Origin: Clostridiales bacterium VE202-21
Lineage (GTDB): Bacteria; Bacillota; Clostridia; Lachnospirales; Lachnospiraceae
NCBI GenBank assembly: GCA_000509105.1
Contig: BAIF02000051.1
Location: 1 to 64,000 of the forward strand
DNA: 64,000 nucleotides
Direction of reading: 5' to 3'
This document shows positions 35,529 to 43,322 of the stretch, piece after piece. Positions within the stretch are counted from its first letter, which is position 1. Every line of letters starts with the position of its first letter. The notes under the pieces were generated by a model. It saw nothing but the letters and a program-made list of their open reading frames with translations, searched no databases and was not told the origin of the DNA. Both the position numbers and the translations under genes were made by a program.

Positions 35529-36791
35529 ATGCAGGATTACAGCAGTCAGGCAGCCTATATTAGAGAACTTGCCAAAAAGCTTGCAGAACTGCCTGATACA
35601 CAAGAGAACATCAGTAAGCGGAAACGCTGGGCAGATCATAACGATCTGATATCCCCTCAGCAGCCATTAATCTGGGTCTGTCCGGATGATGACGGTGGTT
35701 GGCTGGAACTTGTTCCAGAGTCTTCCCTGCAGTGTGAAGACCCCCTTCTGAGGGATATGGAGAATAAAATCAAAAAGTACCTTTACCAGGCCCAATACCT
35801 GAAAGATGATTTTGTATTTGAAAAGCGTCTCTATTTTTCTTATCCAGGCGTTTATACAGGGTATCTCTATGGAAATACCAGACAGGAGACGGCGTGGGGG
35901 ATTTCCATAGTAAAACCGGAGATTGGAGCGAATGCATATCACCTTGATAATTTCCTGAAAACAGAAAAAGACTATGAAATCCTTTTGAATCATGAAGTGG
36001 ATTTCCTTCCTGATAAAGAGACAAAGAACGCGATGCAGGAGAAAGCCGGAGACGTACTGGATGGGATTCTGGATTTTGAGTTTCAGATTCCCTACAGTGT
36101 TCTTGTACAGAGCCATCTGATAGAAATGGTACATTTAAGAGGCCTGGAAAATCTGATGTATGACCTGTATGATGAGCCGGAACTTCTGAACAGTGTGTTC
36201 AGACATATGGGAGAGAGTAAGGCAAGGCTTTTGAAACGTCTGGAAGAGAAGCGGCTTTTATTTGATAACCGGATTAATATCTATACAGGTTCCGGGAGTC
36301 TGGGCTACACGAATGCTCCCTGGAAAGAGCCTGAAGACGTGAAGCTGAAGGATATGTGGGGATTTGCAGATGCCCAGGAATTCAGTAATGTTTCCCCGGA
36401 GATGTTCGAAACATTCGCAATTGCCAACCAGAAGATTGGGCTGAATTTATTTGGAAGGGGATGCTATGGCTGCTGTGAGCCTCTCGACCACAAGTATGAG
36501 GCTATATACAGACATATCACAAACATAAGACGTCTGAGCGTCAGTCCATGGTCGGATATAGAGGAAGCCGCAGAACAGATAGGCCAAAAAGCAATCTTTT
36601 CGTGGAAACCGGATCCGTCCAAAATATGCACGGGATTTGATGAAAGTGAAATGCGGAAGTATCTGAAAGAAGTTGCTATAAAGACAAAGGACTGCTATAT
36701 GGAAGTGATCTTAAAGGATATACGGACATGCGGACATACAAACAGGCATCTTGTAAAGTTTATTGAACTGGCCAGGGAGGCGTTTTCATGA
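35529..36791 (+). CDS. URO-D-superfamily-like protein, large and diverged (third of four)
   Basis: 420 residues, 60 longer than its relatives. The C-terminal half shows the URO-D/methionine-synthase barrel pattern, with a distinctive GRGCYGCCEPLDHKYEAI stretch where zinc ligands would sit and a further Cys in DIRTCGHTNRHLVKFIELA near the end. The N-terminal part (WADHNDLISPQQPLIWVCPDDDGGWLE, in pieces) resembles proteins annotated as uroporphyrinogen decarboxylase-like of unknown function. Three Cys and a His suggest metal binding different from the 33727 protein. Follows the isomerase by 11 bp. Confidence 0.65.
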   Translation: MQDYSSQAAYIRELAKKLAELPDTQENISKRKRWADHNDLISPQQPLIWVCPDDDGGWLELVPESSLQCEDPLLRDMENKIKKYLYQAQYLKDDFVFEKRLYFSYPGVYTGYLYGNTRQETAWGISIVKPEIGANAYHLDNFLKTEKDYEILLNHEVDFLPDKETKNAMQEKAGDVLDGILDFEFQIPYSVLVQSHLIEMVHLRGLENLMYDLYDEPELLNSVFRHMGESKARLLKRLEEKRLLFDNRINIYTGSGSLGYTNAPWKEPEDVKLKDMWGFADAQEFSNVSPEMFETFAIANQKIGLNLFGRGCYGCCEPLDHKYEAIYRHITNIRRLSVSPWSDIEEAAEQIGQKAIFSWKPDPSKICTGFDESEMRKYLKEVAIKTKDCYMEVILKDIRTCGHTNRHLVKFIELAREAFS

Positions 36792-36896
36792 TATGGGAAA
36801 TTCCTTTGGAATTTCTTATATCAATAAATCCTCAGGGAGAATGCACACGCCGCGATCAAATATATTACTGCAAAGCGGCATTGCAAAAGTGTGCAT
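36790..36896. repeat. two intercistronic hairpins
   Basis: GATAT...GAAATTCC-TTT-GGAATTTC...ATATC (36790-36822) starts on the stop codon of the preceding gene. ATGCACAC (36841) pairs with GTGTGCAT (36889), with an inner GCCGC/GCGGC stem. They probably separate or stabilise operon mRNA segments. Confidence 0.55.
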
Positions 36897-36938
36897 CCAT
36901 ACGATAACCAAAGGGGATATCGAAAGAAGGATGTCAGT

Positions 36939-37967
36939 ATGACAAAAAAAGAGAGGGTATCAGCAGCAATCCGGCATCAAGAAACGGACCGGGTTCCAAA
37001 AGGCGAACTGCATATTGACGGGGAACTTGCAAACCGGCTCCTGGGCAGGGAATATCCGCTGGCCTATGAGTGTTTTGAGCGGGAGAAGGCGATTCGTGAA
37101 CTTTTGCGGATGGATCTGGTTAATGTAGGCGAATGGCCGGAGTGGGAGCTTTCGCCAGGACAAAATGGGAGGCATCTGATACAGACTGTTTACGGCCAGA
37201 TTTACGAGATGGGGTCTGGAAGCCGGCGGCTTGTCAGAGCGGCTGTAGAAGAAATAGAGAATGCAGAGGCATATAAAAAGCCCGATAGTTCAAAGGTAAC
37301 GGGAGAGATTGTAAAGCGTTTTGCACAGGAGACGGATTTTTTTGTGTTTGCTCAGATTGGCGGACCTGTCACACAGCTTGATGAAATGTTTAGTATGGAA
37401 GATTTTATGGTTTACAGTATGACCAATACAGACGATATGCATAAGATTGCGGTAAAAGTGATGGATTATGAGATTGAGAAAGCCAAGATCTTTCTTGACA
37501 ACGGGGCTGACGGGATCGTAATCGGGGACGATGTGGCCTTTAATACCGGCGTATTTCTCCCGCCGCATATTATGGAACAGAATGTTTATCCATTTTGGAA
37601 TCAAGCTGTAAAAGAGATTAAAGCTTATAAAAATGTCCCTGTATTTCTGCATAGTGACGGAAATGTGAATGCTGTTTTGGAAAAAGTAACAGAAGCGGGA
37701 TTTGATGGGATACAGTCGCTTCAGCCATCTGCGGGGATGGATATCGGCGAGGTGAAAAAGAAATACGGTAACAGGCTGTGTCTGTGGGGGAATATCGATT
37801 TAGACTACATAATGTGCCATGCATCACCTGATGAAGTCAGAGCTTCCGTGAAAGAAACAATCAAAAAAGCAGGAGCAGATGGGGGATATATTTTGTCAAC
37901 ATGTAACACTTTGATTTCTTCAATTCCTCAGGAGAATATTTATGCAATGATTGAAGCGGCAGAATAA
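36939..37967 (+). CDS. URO-D-superfamily protein (fourth of four)
   Basis: 342 residues. Starts MTKKERVSAAIRHQETDRVP, the family N-terminus; ATG 36939 is 8 bp after AGAAGG and is preferred to the upstream frame from 36891. The barrel includes FAQIGGPVTQLDEMFSMEDF, IGDDVAFNTGVFLPPHIM, FLHSDGNVNAVLEKVTEAGF (His then Asp instead of His-x-Cys) and GGYILSTCNTLISSIPQENI near the end. So it keeps only part of the methyltransferase zinc pattern. Probably a paralogue acting on a different small molecule from the 33727 protein. Confidence 0.75.
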   Translation: MTKKERVSAAIRHQETDRVPKGELHIDGELANRLLGREYPLAYECFEREKAIRELLRMDLVNVGEWPEWELSPGQNGRHLIQTVYGQIYEMGSGSRRLVRAAVEEIENAEAYKKPDSSKVTGEIVKRFAQETDFFVFAQIGGPVTQLDEMFSMEDFMVYSMTNTDDMHKIAVKVMDYEIEKAKIFLDNGADGIVIGDDVAFNTGVFLPPHIMEQNVYPFWNQAVKEIKAYKNVPVFLHSDGNVNAVLEKVTEAGFDGIQSLQPSAGMDIGEVKKKYGNRLCLWGNIDLDYIMCHASPDEVRASVKETIKKAGADGGYILSTCNTLISSIPQENIYAMIEAAE

Positions 37968-38034
37968 GGATACCCAAAGGGCGCCCCGTAGTACATGCCC
38001 CTTCGGGTATAGGATAAAAGGAGGATCAGGAAGT

Positions 38035-38442
38035 ATGAAAAAATCAGGAATTCTAAATAGCGATATCTCAAGAGTACTCTCGTATATGGGGCATACAGAT
38101 ACCATAGCCGTTGGAGACTGTGGGCTGCCTGTGCCGGAAGAGACAGAAAGGATTGACCTGGCTTTAAGAGAGGGGCAGCCCTCCTTTATGGACGTGCTGG
38201 AGACAGTTTCGGCTGATATGAACATTGAGAAAATCGTTCTGGCTGAGGAGATCAGAGCTGACAATCCGGTAGTTCTGGAACGAATCCTTGCACTATGTGA
38301 AAAGCTTCCTAAGCAGTGCCAGGTGGAATACATTTCCCATGAAGAATTAAAGCTTCAGCTTAAAACATGCAGGGCGGTGATCCGTACCGGGGAAGCAACC
38401 CCTTATTCAAATATCATTCTGCAGTCCGGATGCAGGTTTTAA
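38035..38442 (+). CDS. rbsD: D-ribose pyranase
   Basis: 135 residues. Interconverts pyranose and furanose forms of ribose and related sugars. Very clear family match: KKSGILNSDISRVLSYMGHT, VGDCGLPVPEETERIDLAL and VIRTGEATPYSNIILQSG. AGGAGG precedes ATG 38035; the longer frame from 37951 overlaps the previous gene. No ribokinase or ribose importer is present, so here it may act on another sugar released by the locus hydrolases. A hairpin ATACCC...GGGTAT sits in the 67-bp gap before it. Confidence 0.92.
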   Translation: MKKSGILNSDISRVLSYMGHTDTIAVGDCGLPVPEETERIDLALREGQPSFMDVLETVSADMNIEKIVLAEEIRADNPVVLERILALCEKLPKQCQVEYISHEELKLQLKTCRAVIRTGEATPYSNIILQSGCRF

Positions 38443-38463
38443 AGATTGTTTTCGGAATGCTAA

Positions 38464-38631
38464 AATGTAGAAAAACAAGGAATTGAGCAAGGACGTGTAT
38501 TGGGAATTAAGGCATTTATTATGGACTATCGTGAAGAAGGCTTCAGTGAAGAGAAGATAAGAACAAAGCTGGTAAAACGCTTTTTAATAACCCCGGATCA
38601 AGTTCTGGATTATTGCAAAATGATTGTTTAG
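38464..38631 (+). pseudogene. C-terminal remnant of an Rpn/PD-(D/E)XK transposase-like protein
   Basis: A short frame without a start reads EKQGIEQGRVLGIKAF, then MDYREEGFSEEKIRTKLVKR and a short tail to TAG 38629. This EQGRxxGxxxxI...EEGxSxEKI pattern is the usual tail of recombination-promoting nuclease / putative transposase proteins. Nothing of the nuclease domain is found upstream, where rbsD ends, so it is a decayed fragment. Confidence 0.6.
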
Positions 38632-38640
38632 ACAGAAAGG

Positions 38641-38672
38641 TGTAACAGTTCAGATAAGTCTGAACTGTTACA
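38641..38672. repeat. perfect hairpin, GTAACAGTTC family
   Basis: TGTAACAGTTCAGA and TCTGAACTGTTACA pair fully (14 bp) around TAAG. Related arms occur at 18450, and GTTCAGA/TCTGAAC also at 26124. It lies in the convergent gap between the glycan operon and mgtE; no T-run follows. Confidence 0.8.
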
Positions 38673-38801
38673 TAAAGGATATATTTCTTTCGATACATGC
38701 TCAAAAATACGTTAGTTTAATCGCCTCTTATATAGTTTCATCACTATTTTATCCAAAAGGTACATTGTAATTCTTACCCTTAGGTTTAGAAAAAAGCAAT
38801 G

Positions 38802-40136
38802 TCATAAGTTAAATACCCTGGTTGCAATACTGAAGTATACCAGTATAGAGCAGGTGTCTACCATAGTAGTAATAAGCGGTGAAGCCATAATCGCCGGATC
38901 CAGGTTCACTTTTCTGGCCAGCAGCGGCAGGATACACCCGATCAGCTTGGACAGGATGATCGTGATAACAAGGGAACACCCGATAACCAGGGCCAGCATC
39001 GTATCATGGTACATAATCAGGATCCGGATTCCGTTGGCCACTGCCAGCGCAACCCCGACGATGAGGGAAACCCGGAATTCCTTAAATATTACTTTGAAAA
39101 TATCCCGGAACTGAATCTCATTCAGCGCAATTCCCCGAATAATCAGTGTAGCACTCTGGGATCCGCAGTTTCCGCCGGTATCCATCAGCATAGGTATAAA
39201 AGAAACGAGCAGAGGGATAGCAGCAAACGCATCCTCATACTTTGTAATAATAGTCCCCGTGATTGTCGCAGAGAACATCAGGATTAGAAGCCATGCGATA
39301 CGGTGCTTTGCATGGCTGAACACAGAGGTCTCGAAGTAGGACTGTTCGCTTGGGCTCATAGCTGCCATCTTTGTGATATCCTCGGTAGCCTCCTCCACCA
39401 TGACATCCATTGCATCATCGAATGTGACGATTCCCACCATCAGTCCCTCGGCATCCAGTACCGGGAGTGCAAGCAGGTCATATCTGCGGAAGAGCTGAGC
39501 CACTTCCTCCTTGTCGGTGTGTGTGGAGACAGAGATGATTTCTGTTTCCATCAAATCCCGGATCAGCAGGTTGTCATCCGAGGTCATCAGTTCCTTGGCT
39601 GTCACAATGCCGATCAGTTTTCTCTTATCAGTTACATAACAGGTGTAGATCGTCTCTTTGTGAATTCCTGTTCTTTTAATATGGGCCATGGATTCCTCCA
39701 CAGTCATTGACTGGCGAAGCCCCACATATTCCGTCGTCATGATACTTCCTGCGCTGTCATCCGGGTAATTCAGGAGAAGATTGATCATGTTTCTCTCTGA
39801 CTGGCTTACTGTATCCAGAATCCTGGTAACGAGATTAGCCGGAAGCTCCTCCAGCAGATCCACAGTATCATCCATATATAAGTCATCTAACAACTCTTTT
39901 AATTCTTTTTCCGTAAACATTTCCACCAGATATGTCTGCAAGGAATTGTTCATATTGGCAAATACTTCTGCCGCTTTGTCCTTGGGAATCAGGCGGAAAG
40001 CGAGGGCCAGTTCCCTGTCATCTAAGTCCGAAAGAAGGGAGGCTATGTCCACTTCGTTCATGACATCCAAAATGCTCCTTACAGCTTTGTAGTGGTGCTG
40101 CGTAAGGAGTTCTACAAATATAACTTTGTCCATCAT
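38802..40136 (-). CDS. mgtE: magnesium transporter MgtE
   Basis: 444 residues. N-terminal superhelical domain (DRELALAFRLIPKDKAAEVF, ELLDDLYMDDTVDLLEELPA), two CBS domains (TIYTCYVTDKRKLIGIVTAK; LALPVLDAEGLMVGIVTFDD), a plug helix, then five membrane segments with FIPMLMDTGGNCGSQSATLI, the MgtE pore signature. Magnesium binding to the CBS region closes the channel. The leader carries an M-box riboswitch, giving a second level of magnesium control. Confidence 0.96.
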   Translation of the reverse strand: MMDKVIFVELLTQHHYKAVRSILDVMNEVDIASLLSDLDDRELALAFRLIPKDKAAEVFANMNNSLQTYLVEMFTEKELKELLDDLYMDDTVDLLEELPANLVTRILDTVSQSERNMINLLLNYPDDSAGSIMTTEYVGLRQSMTVEESMAHIKRTGIHKETIYTCYVTDKRKLIGIVTAKELMTSDDNLLIRDLMETEIISVSTHTDKEEVAQLFRRYDLLALPVLDAEGLMVGIVTFDDAMDVMVEEATEDITKMAAMSPSEQSYFETSVFSHAKHRIAWLLILMFSATITGTIITKYEDAFAAIPLLVSFIPMLMDTGGNCGSQSATLIIRGIALNEIQFRDIFKVIFKEFRVSLIVGVALAVANGIRILIMYHDTMLALVIGCSLVITIILSKLIGCILPLLARKVNLDPAIMASPLITTMVDTCSILVYFSIATRVFNL

Positions 40137-40228
40137 AATAACATCTCCAATCTGTATTCAATTCTAGTTTGTTACACGAATGATAACTGGCACCAGCGTC
40201 CATAACCTCACCACCTTTCTGAGATAGA

Positions 40229-40285
40229 TATAAAACAGAGTTTCGTTTGGAAACTCGCGCCTGCGGCGGTCACATCGCGACATCT
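40229..40285 (-). repeat. repeat RPT-A, copy 2
   Basis: Reverse-complement copy of 19729-19787, differing at about five positions. It lies in the mgtE leader between the riboswitch terminator and the gene. Confidence 0.85.
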
Positions 40286-40318
40286 GCTTCTTGCGCGCAG
40301 TGCGCTTCCCGCCGGGAT

Positions 40319-40362
40319 GGTTTTTTATCTTACAGGTGAGCTTTCCTATAAGATAAAAAACC
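40319..40362. repeat. 14-bp inverted repeat after the M-box terminator
   Basis: GGTTTTTTATCTTA (40319-40332) and TAAGATAAAAAACC (40349-40362) are perfectly complementary. One arm contains the T-run of the riboswitch terminator, so the two structures compete in the RNA. Confidence 0.75.
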
Positions 40363-40384
40363 GTCACTGCCTGAACAGTGACGG
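40361..40384 (-). terminator. intrinsic terminator of the M-box riboswitch
   Basis: On the minus strand CCGTCACTG and CAGTGACGG pair around a 6-nt loop, followed by TTTTTTATCTT. High magnesium should favour this hairpin and stop mgtE transcription. Confidence 0.85.
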
Positions 40385-40399
40385 AAACATAGCATACCC

Positions 40400-40572
40400 G
40401 TACATAAGAATCCACCGTTCAAGCTTTAGCATCACAGGGCATATCAATTGCATTAGGTTATGCCTTCACGACATAGCCTGCTAACCAGCTCGTTGTGTCT
40501 CCACAATCTCGCGGCAGCAATCTCAGGAAAATCCAAATCCCTGTGGTAGCCTCACCTACCGAAATGTTTTAT
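40400..40572 (-). promoter_or_regulatory. M-box (ykoK) magnesium riboswitch
   Basis: Minus-strand landmarks match the class: GGTAGGTGAGGCTACC at the 5' end (40572 side), TTGCTGCCGCGAG, and GTGATGCTAAAGCTTGAACG near the 3' end, corresponding to the conserved GTTAGGTGAGGCTCC, GCTGCTGCC and GTGCTAAAGCTC segments. It is directly upstream of the magnesium transporter. Confidence 0.9.
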
Positions 40573-40660
40573 TTAATTATCCTTACCCATTGTAGAACAA
40601 CAAAAGAGATGTGTCAAGAGGTTTGTGACGGGCTATTAGACTTGTCAACGGATGCGCCCA

Positions 40661-40740
40661 GCGAAATGAAGGGATTGCTGAAAGCCGCCCAACGGCATAT
40701 GTGCATTTGGGCGGCTTTCGGCAATCCCTTTATTTCGTGC
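40661..40740. repeat. palindromic repeat of the GCGAAATGAAGGGAT family, copy A
   Basis: GCGAAATGAAGGGATTGC with an AAGCCGCCCAA inner stem pairs with the opposite arm ending ATCCCTTTATTTCGTGC. The same outer arms occur at 57871-57920. It lies 15 bp beyond the gdhA stop and may serve as that gene's terminator. The flank TTAGACTTG..ACGGATG is also shared with the other copy. Confidence 0.8.
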
Positions 40741-40755
40741 CCTCTCTCTTATATC

Positions 40756-42018
40756 CTAAGGCCAGATTCCACGCATATTTTTGGCGTCAATGACGCGCTT
40801 AACCGAGATTAGATATGCCCCTGTACGCAGGGAGACTTTCTTTTCTCTGGCGATATCCCATACGGACTGGAATGCCTGATCCATAATCTGCTTCAGCTGC
40901 TCGTTTACATGCTCCTCGCTCCATGAAATGGACTGGATATTCTGTACCCACTCGAAGTAAGAGACGACAACGCCGCCTGCATTGGAGAGGATATCGGGAA
41001 CAACGGCGATTCCTTTTTTATCAAGTATTTCATCGGCATCAATGGTTGTGGGGCCGTTGGCTGCTTCTACGATAACCCGGGCCTGTATTTTATCGGCGTT
41101 GGAGGTGTTGATCTGGTTTTCAAGTGCGGCAGGGATCAGTACGTCTACGTTGAGTTCCAGTAATTCTGCGTTAGTAAGATGGATGGTATTTCCGTTGTGA
41201 TATCCTTCCAGAAGGTTGCCCCGCTTCTGAGAAAGGTATTCCAGGATGGAAGGAATATCTAGTCCGTCCGGGTTGTACAGGGCGCAGGATACGTCGCTGA
41301 CAGCGACGATTTTTAAGCCTTTTTCAGAGAGAAGCTTTGCGGACACACTGCCTACATTTCCCATGCCTTGAATGGCGGCTTTTGTATTTTCCGGATTCAT
41401 CCCCAGAGCCTTTAGAATGTTCAGGGTTGTAATCATGACGCCGCGTCCTGTTGCCTCGTTTCTTCCCAGTGCGCCGCCGAGTTCAATTGGTTTTCCAGTG
41501 ACAACACCGGGGACGCAGTGGCCTTTCAGCATGCTGTACGTATCCATGATCCAGCCCATGACATTCGCATTTGTGCCGACATCAGGCGCGGGGATATCCT
41601 GGTCTGGCCCTATGATGGGGGCAATCATAGCCGTGAAGCGCCTTGTCAGGCTTCGAAGCTCGCTTTCCGAGAGCTTTGTGGGATCGCAGATGATACCGCC
41701 TTTTCCGCCGCCGTAAGGGATATTAACGACGGCACACTTGAAGGTCATCCATGCTGCCAGTGCCTTGACTTCGTCGAGATCAACATTCTGGTGATAACGG
41801 ATGCCGCCCTTTGCGGGACCGCGGGATGTTGAGTGCTGGACGCGGAACCCTTCAAATACTTTCACGCTGCCGTCGTCCATCCGAACCGGTATGGCAACCT
41901 TCAGTTCTCGTTCCGGGTATTTCACGGCCTCATAGTCGCTGGGGGTATAGCCGAGTATTTCGGCTGCATTGCTTACAACAGAGAGCATGTTTTCGTAGGG
42001 GTTATATTTTGCTTCCAT
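40756..42018 (-). CDS. gdhA: glutamate dehydrogenase (Glu/Leu/Phe/Val family)
   Basis: 420 residues. Interconverts glutamate and 2-oxoglutarate plus ammonia. PARGGIRYH-type region (GPAKGGIRYHQNVDLDEVKA), MTFKCAVVNIPYGGGKGG with catalytic Lys, PAPDVGTNANVMGWIMDTY with catalytic Asp, and Rossmann AAIQGMGNVGSVSAKLL. AAGGAG precedes the start. The short, roughly 420-residue form is typical of catabolic NAD enzymes of clostridia, but cofactor choice is inferred. Confidence 0.95.
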   Translation of the reverse strand: MEAKYNPYENMLSVVSNAAEILGYTPSDYEAVKYPERELKVAIPVRMDDGSVKVFEGFRVQHSTSRGPAKGGIRYHQNVDLDEVKALAAWMTFKCAVVNIPYGGGKGGIICDPTKLSESELRSLTRRFTAMIAPIIGPDQDIPAPDVGTNANVMGWIMDTYSMLKGHCVPGVVTGKPIELGGALGRNEATGRGVMITTLNILKALGMNPENTKAAIQGMGNVGSVSAKLLSEKGLKIVAVSDVSCALYNPDGLDIPSILEYLSQKRGNLLEGYHNGNTIHLTNAELLELNVDVLIPAALENQINTSNADKIQARVIVEAANGPTTIDADEILDKKGIAVVPDILSNAGGVVVSYFEWVQNIQSISWSEEHVNEQLKQIMDQAFQSVWDIAREKKVSLRTGAYLISVKRVIDAKNMRGIWP

Positions 42019-42043
42019 TTTAATTATCTCCTTTCTGTTTGCT

Positions 42044-43318
42044 TTAAAATTTCAGCAGGGACGAGATGTCTGCAAGCTGGCATCCGGGGTTCAAATCACA
42101 TGCACGCATCAGGAAGTTCAGCTTATCGATCCGTTCACCGGAGCGGGGGGCGCCGTTTTTGATGAAGCCAACCTGAAGTCCTACGGCGAAATCCATCACT
42201 ACATCTCCGATGACGCCTCCGGCTCTGCCGGAAGGAATGGCAAGCAGATCGTGTTCCTTTGCAAAGTTATAGGCATTCATAGCCTCTGTGATGGTGCCGA
42301 CCTGATTTGGTTTCAGGATAAAACCGTCCAGAGCGTTCAGTTCATAAGCTCTCTTCAAACGATCTAAGTTTGTTACAATAAAATCATCTCCGATGATATT
42401 CGTCCTGGTAATTTCCTTATGTGCTTTTGGATAGGATTCCCAATCTTCTTCGTCCAGCAGATCTTCAATAAATACAAAATTGAATTTCTGGGTCAGCATC
42501 TTTACATAATCGATCAGGGCATCGGCAGTCACGCGCTCTCCCTTTAAAAGGTATGTATTGTTTTTACGGTCGTACATTTCACTGGAGGCACAATCGAAGG
42601 CAAAGCCGATTTTTCCTGTGTAACCGCATTTTTCTACTGCTTCAGAGATCAGATTCAAATTCACTTCCGGATCGGCTGACGGTGATGCATATCCATAGGA
42701 AGGTGCGACCTCTGGTTTATGTCCCAAATGCTTTGCAATTACTTTTTCCAGCTCTTGGAACGTATTGATGCCCATTTCAACTGCTTCGTAAATATCCGAT
42801 GCACCGTATGGCATGATGATAAACTCATTGAATGGCTGTGTTAAGTCTGCATAATGACCGCCATTTATTACATTAAAGCTCGGAACCGGCACTGTTTGGA
42901 TGGTATCACCGGCGATATACTGATATAAAGTCTGGCGGGATGCCTTGGCGGCAGCACGAAATACAGCGATGGAAGTGGAGTAAATTGCGTTTCCGCCCAG
43001 ACTCTTTTTTTCTGGCGTGCCGTCCAGATCGATCATGATCTGATCGATTTCCTTTTGCCTGGTGACATCCATACCGCATAATGCAGGAGCAATCAGATTG
43101 TTCACATTGTCAACCGCTTTATGTACACTCAAACCATGGTATTCGTCAGGATTGTTATCCCGCAGAACATAGGATTCAGACATGCCTACCGAAGAACCGG
43201 TGGGGGCGCACCCTCTGCCGAGATATCCGTCCTCAGTTACTACATCCACTTCCACCATGGGTCTGCACTTACAATCTACAATTTGCCGGGCATGGATTGA
43301 TTTAATTTTTGAATTCAT
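42044..43318 (-). CDS. diverged enolase-superfamily protein
   Basis: 424 residues, alignable with enolase end to end. Kept: metal ligands in AFDCASSEMYD, FIEDLLDEEDW and IGDDFIVTN, the Lys in FILKPNQVGTITE, and FIKNGAPRSGER. Changed: the GDEGGFAP loop with the catalytic Glu reads APSYGYASPS, and the SHRSG motif that holds the phosphate reads IPSGRAGG. The N-terminal DSRGNPT reads DCKCRPM. A normal 2-phosphoglycerate dehydratase activity is therefore doubtful. The start at 43318 is used because the longer frame overlaps the glycerate kinase; the gap is 4 bp, so the two are co-expressed. A housekeeping enolase is expected elsewhere. Confidence 0.85.
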   Translation of the reverse strand: MNSKIKSIHARQIVDCKCRPMVEVDVVTEDGYLGRGCAPTGSSVGMSESYVLRDNNPDEYHGLSVHKAVDNVNNLIAPALCGMDVTRQKEIDQIMIDLDGTPEKKSLGGNAIYSTSIAVFRAAAKASRQTLYQYIAGDTIQTVPVPSFNVINGGHYADLTQPFNEFIIMPYGASDIYEAVEMGINTFQELEKVIAKHLGHKPEVAPSYGYASPSADPEVNLNLISEAVEKCGYTGKIGFAFDCASSEMYDRKNNTYLLKGERVTADALIDYVKMLTQKFNFVFIEDLLDEEDWESYPKAHKEITRTNIIGDDFIVTNLDRLKRAYELNALDGFILKPNQVGTITEAMNAYNFAKEHDLLAIPSGRAGGVIGDVVMDFAVGLQVGFIKNGAPRSGERIDKLNFLMRACDLNPGCQLADISSLLKF

Positions 43319-43322
43319 AGCC

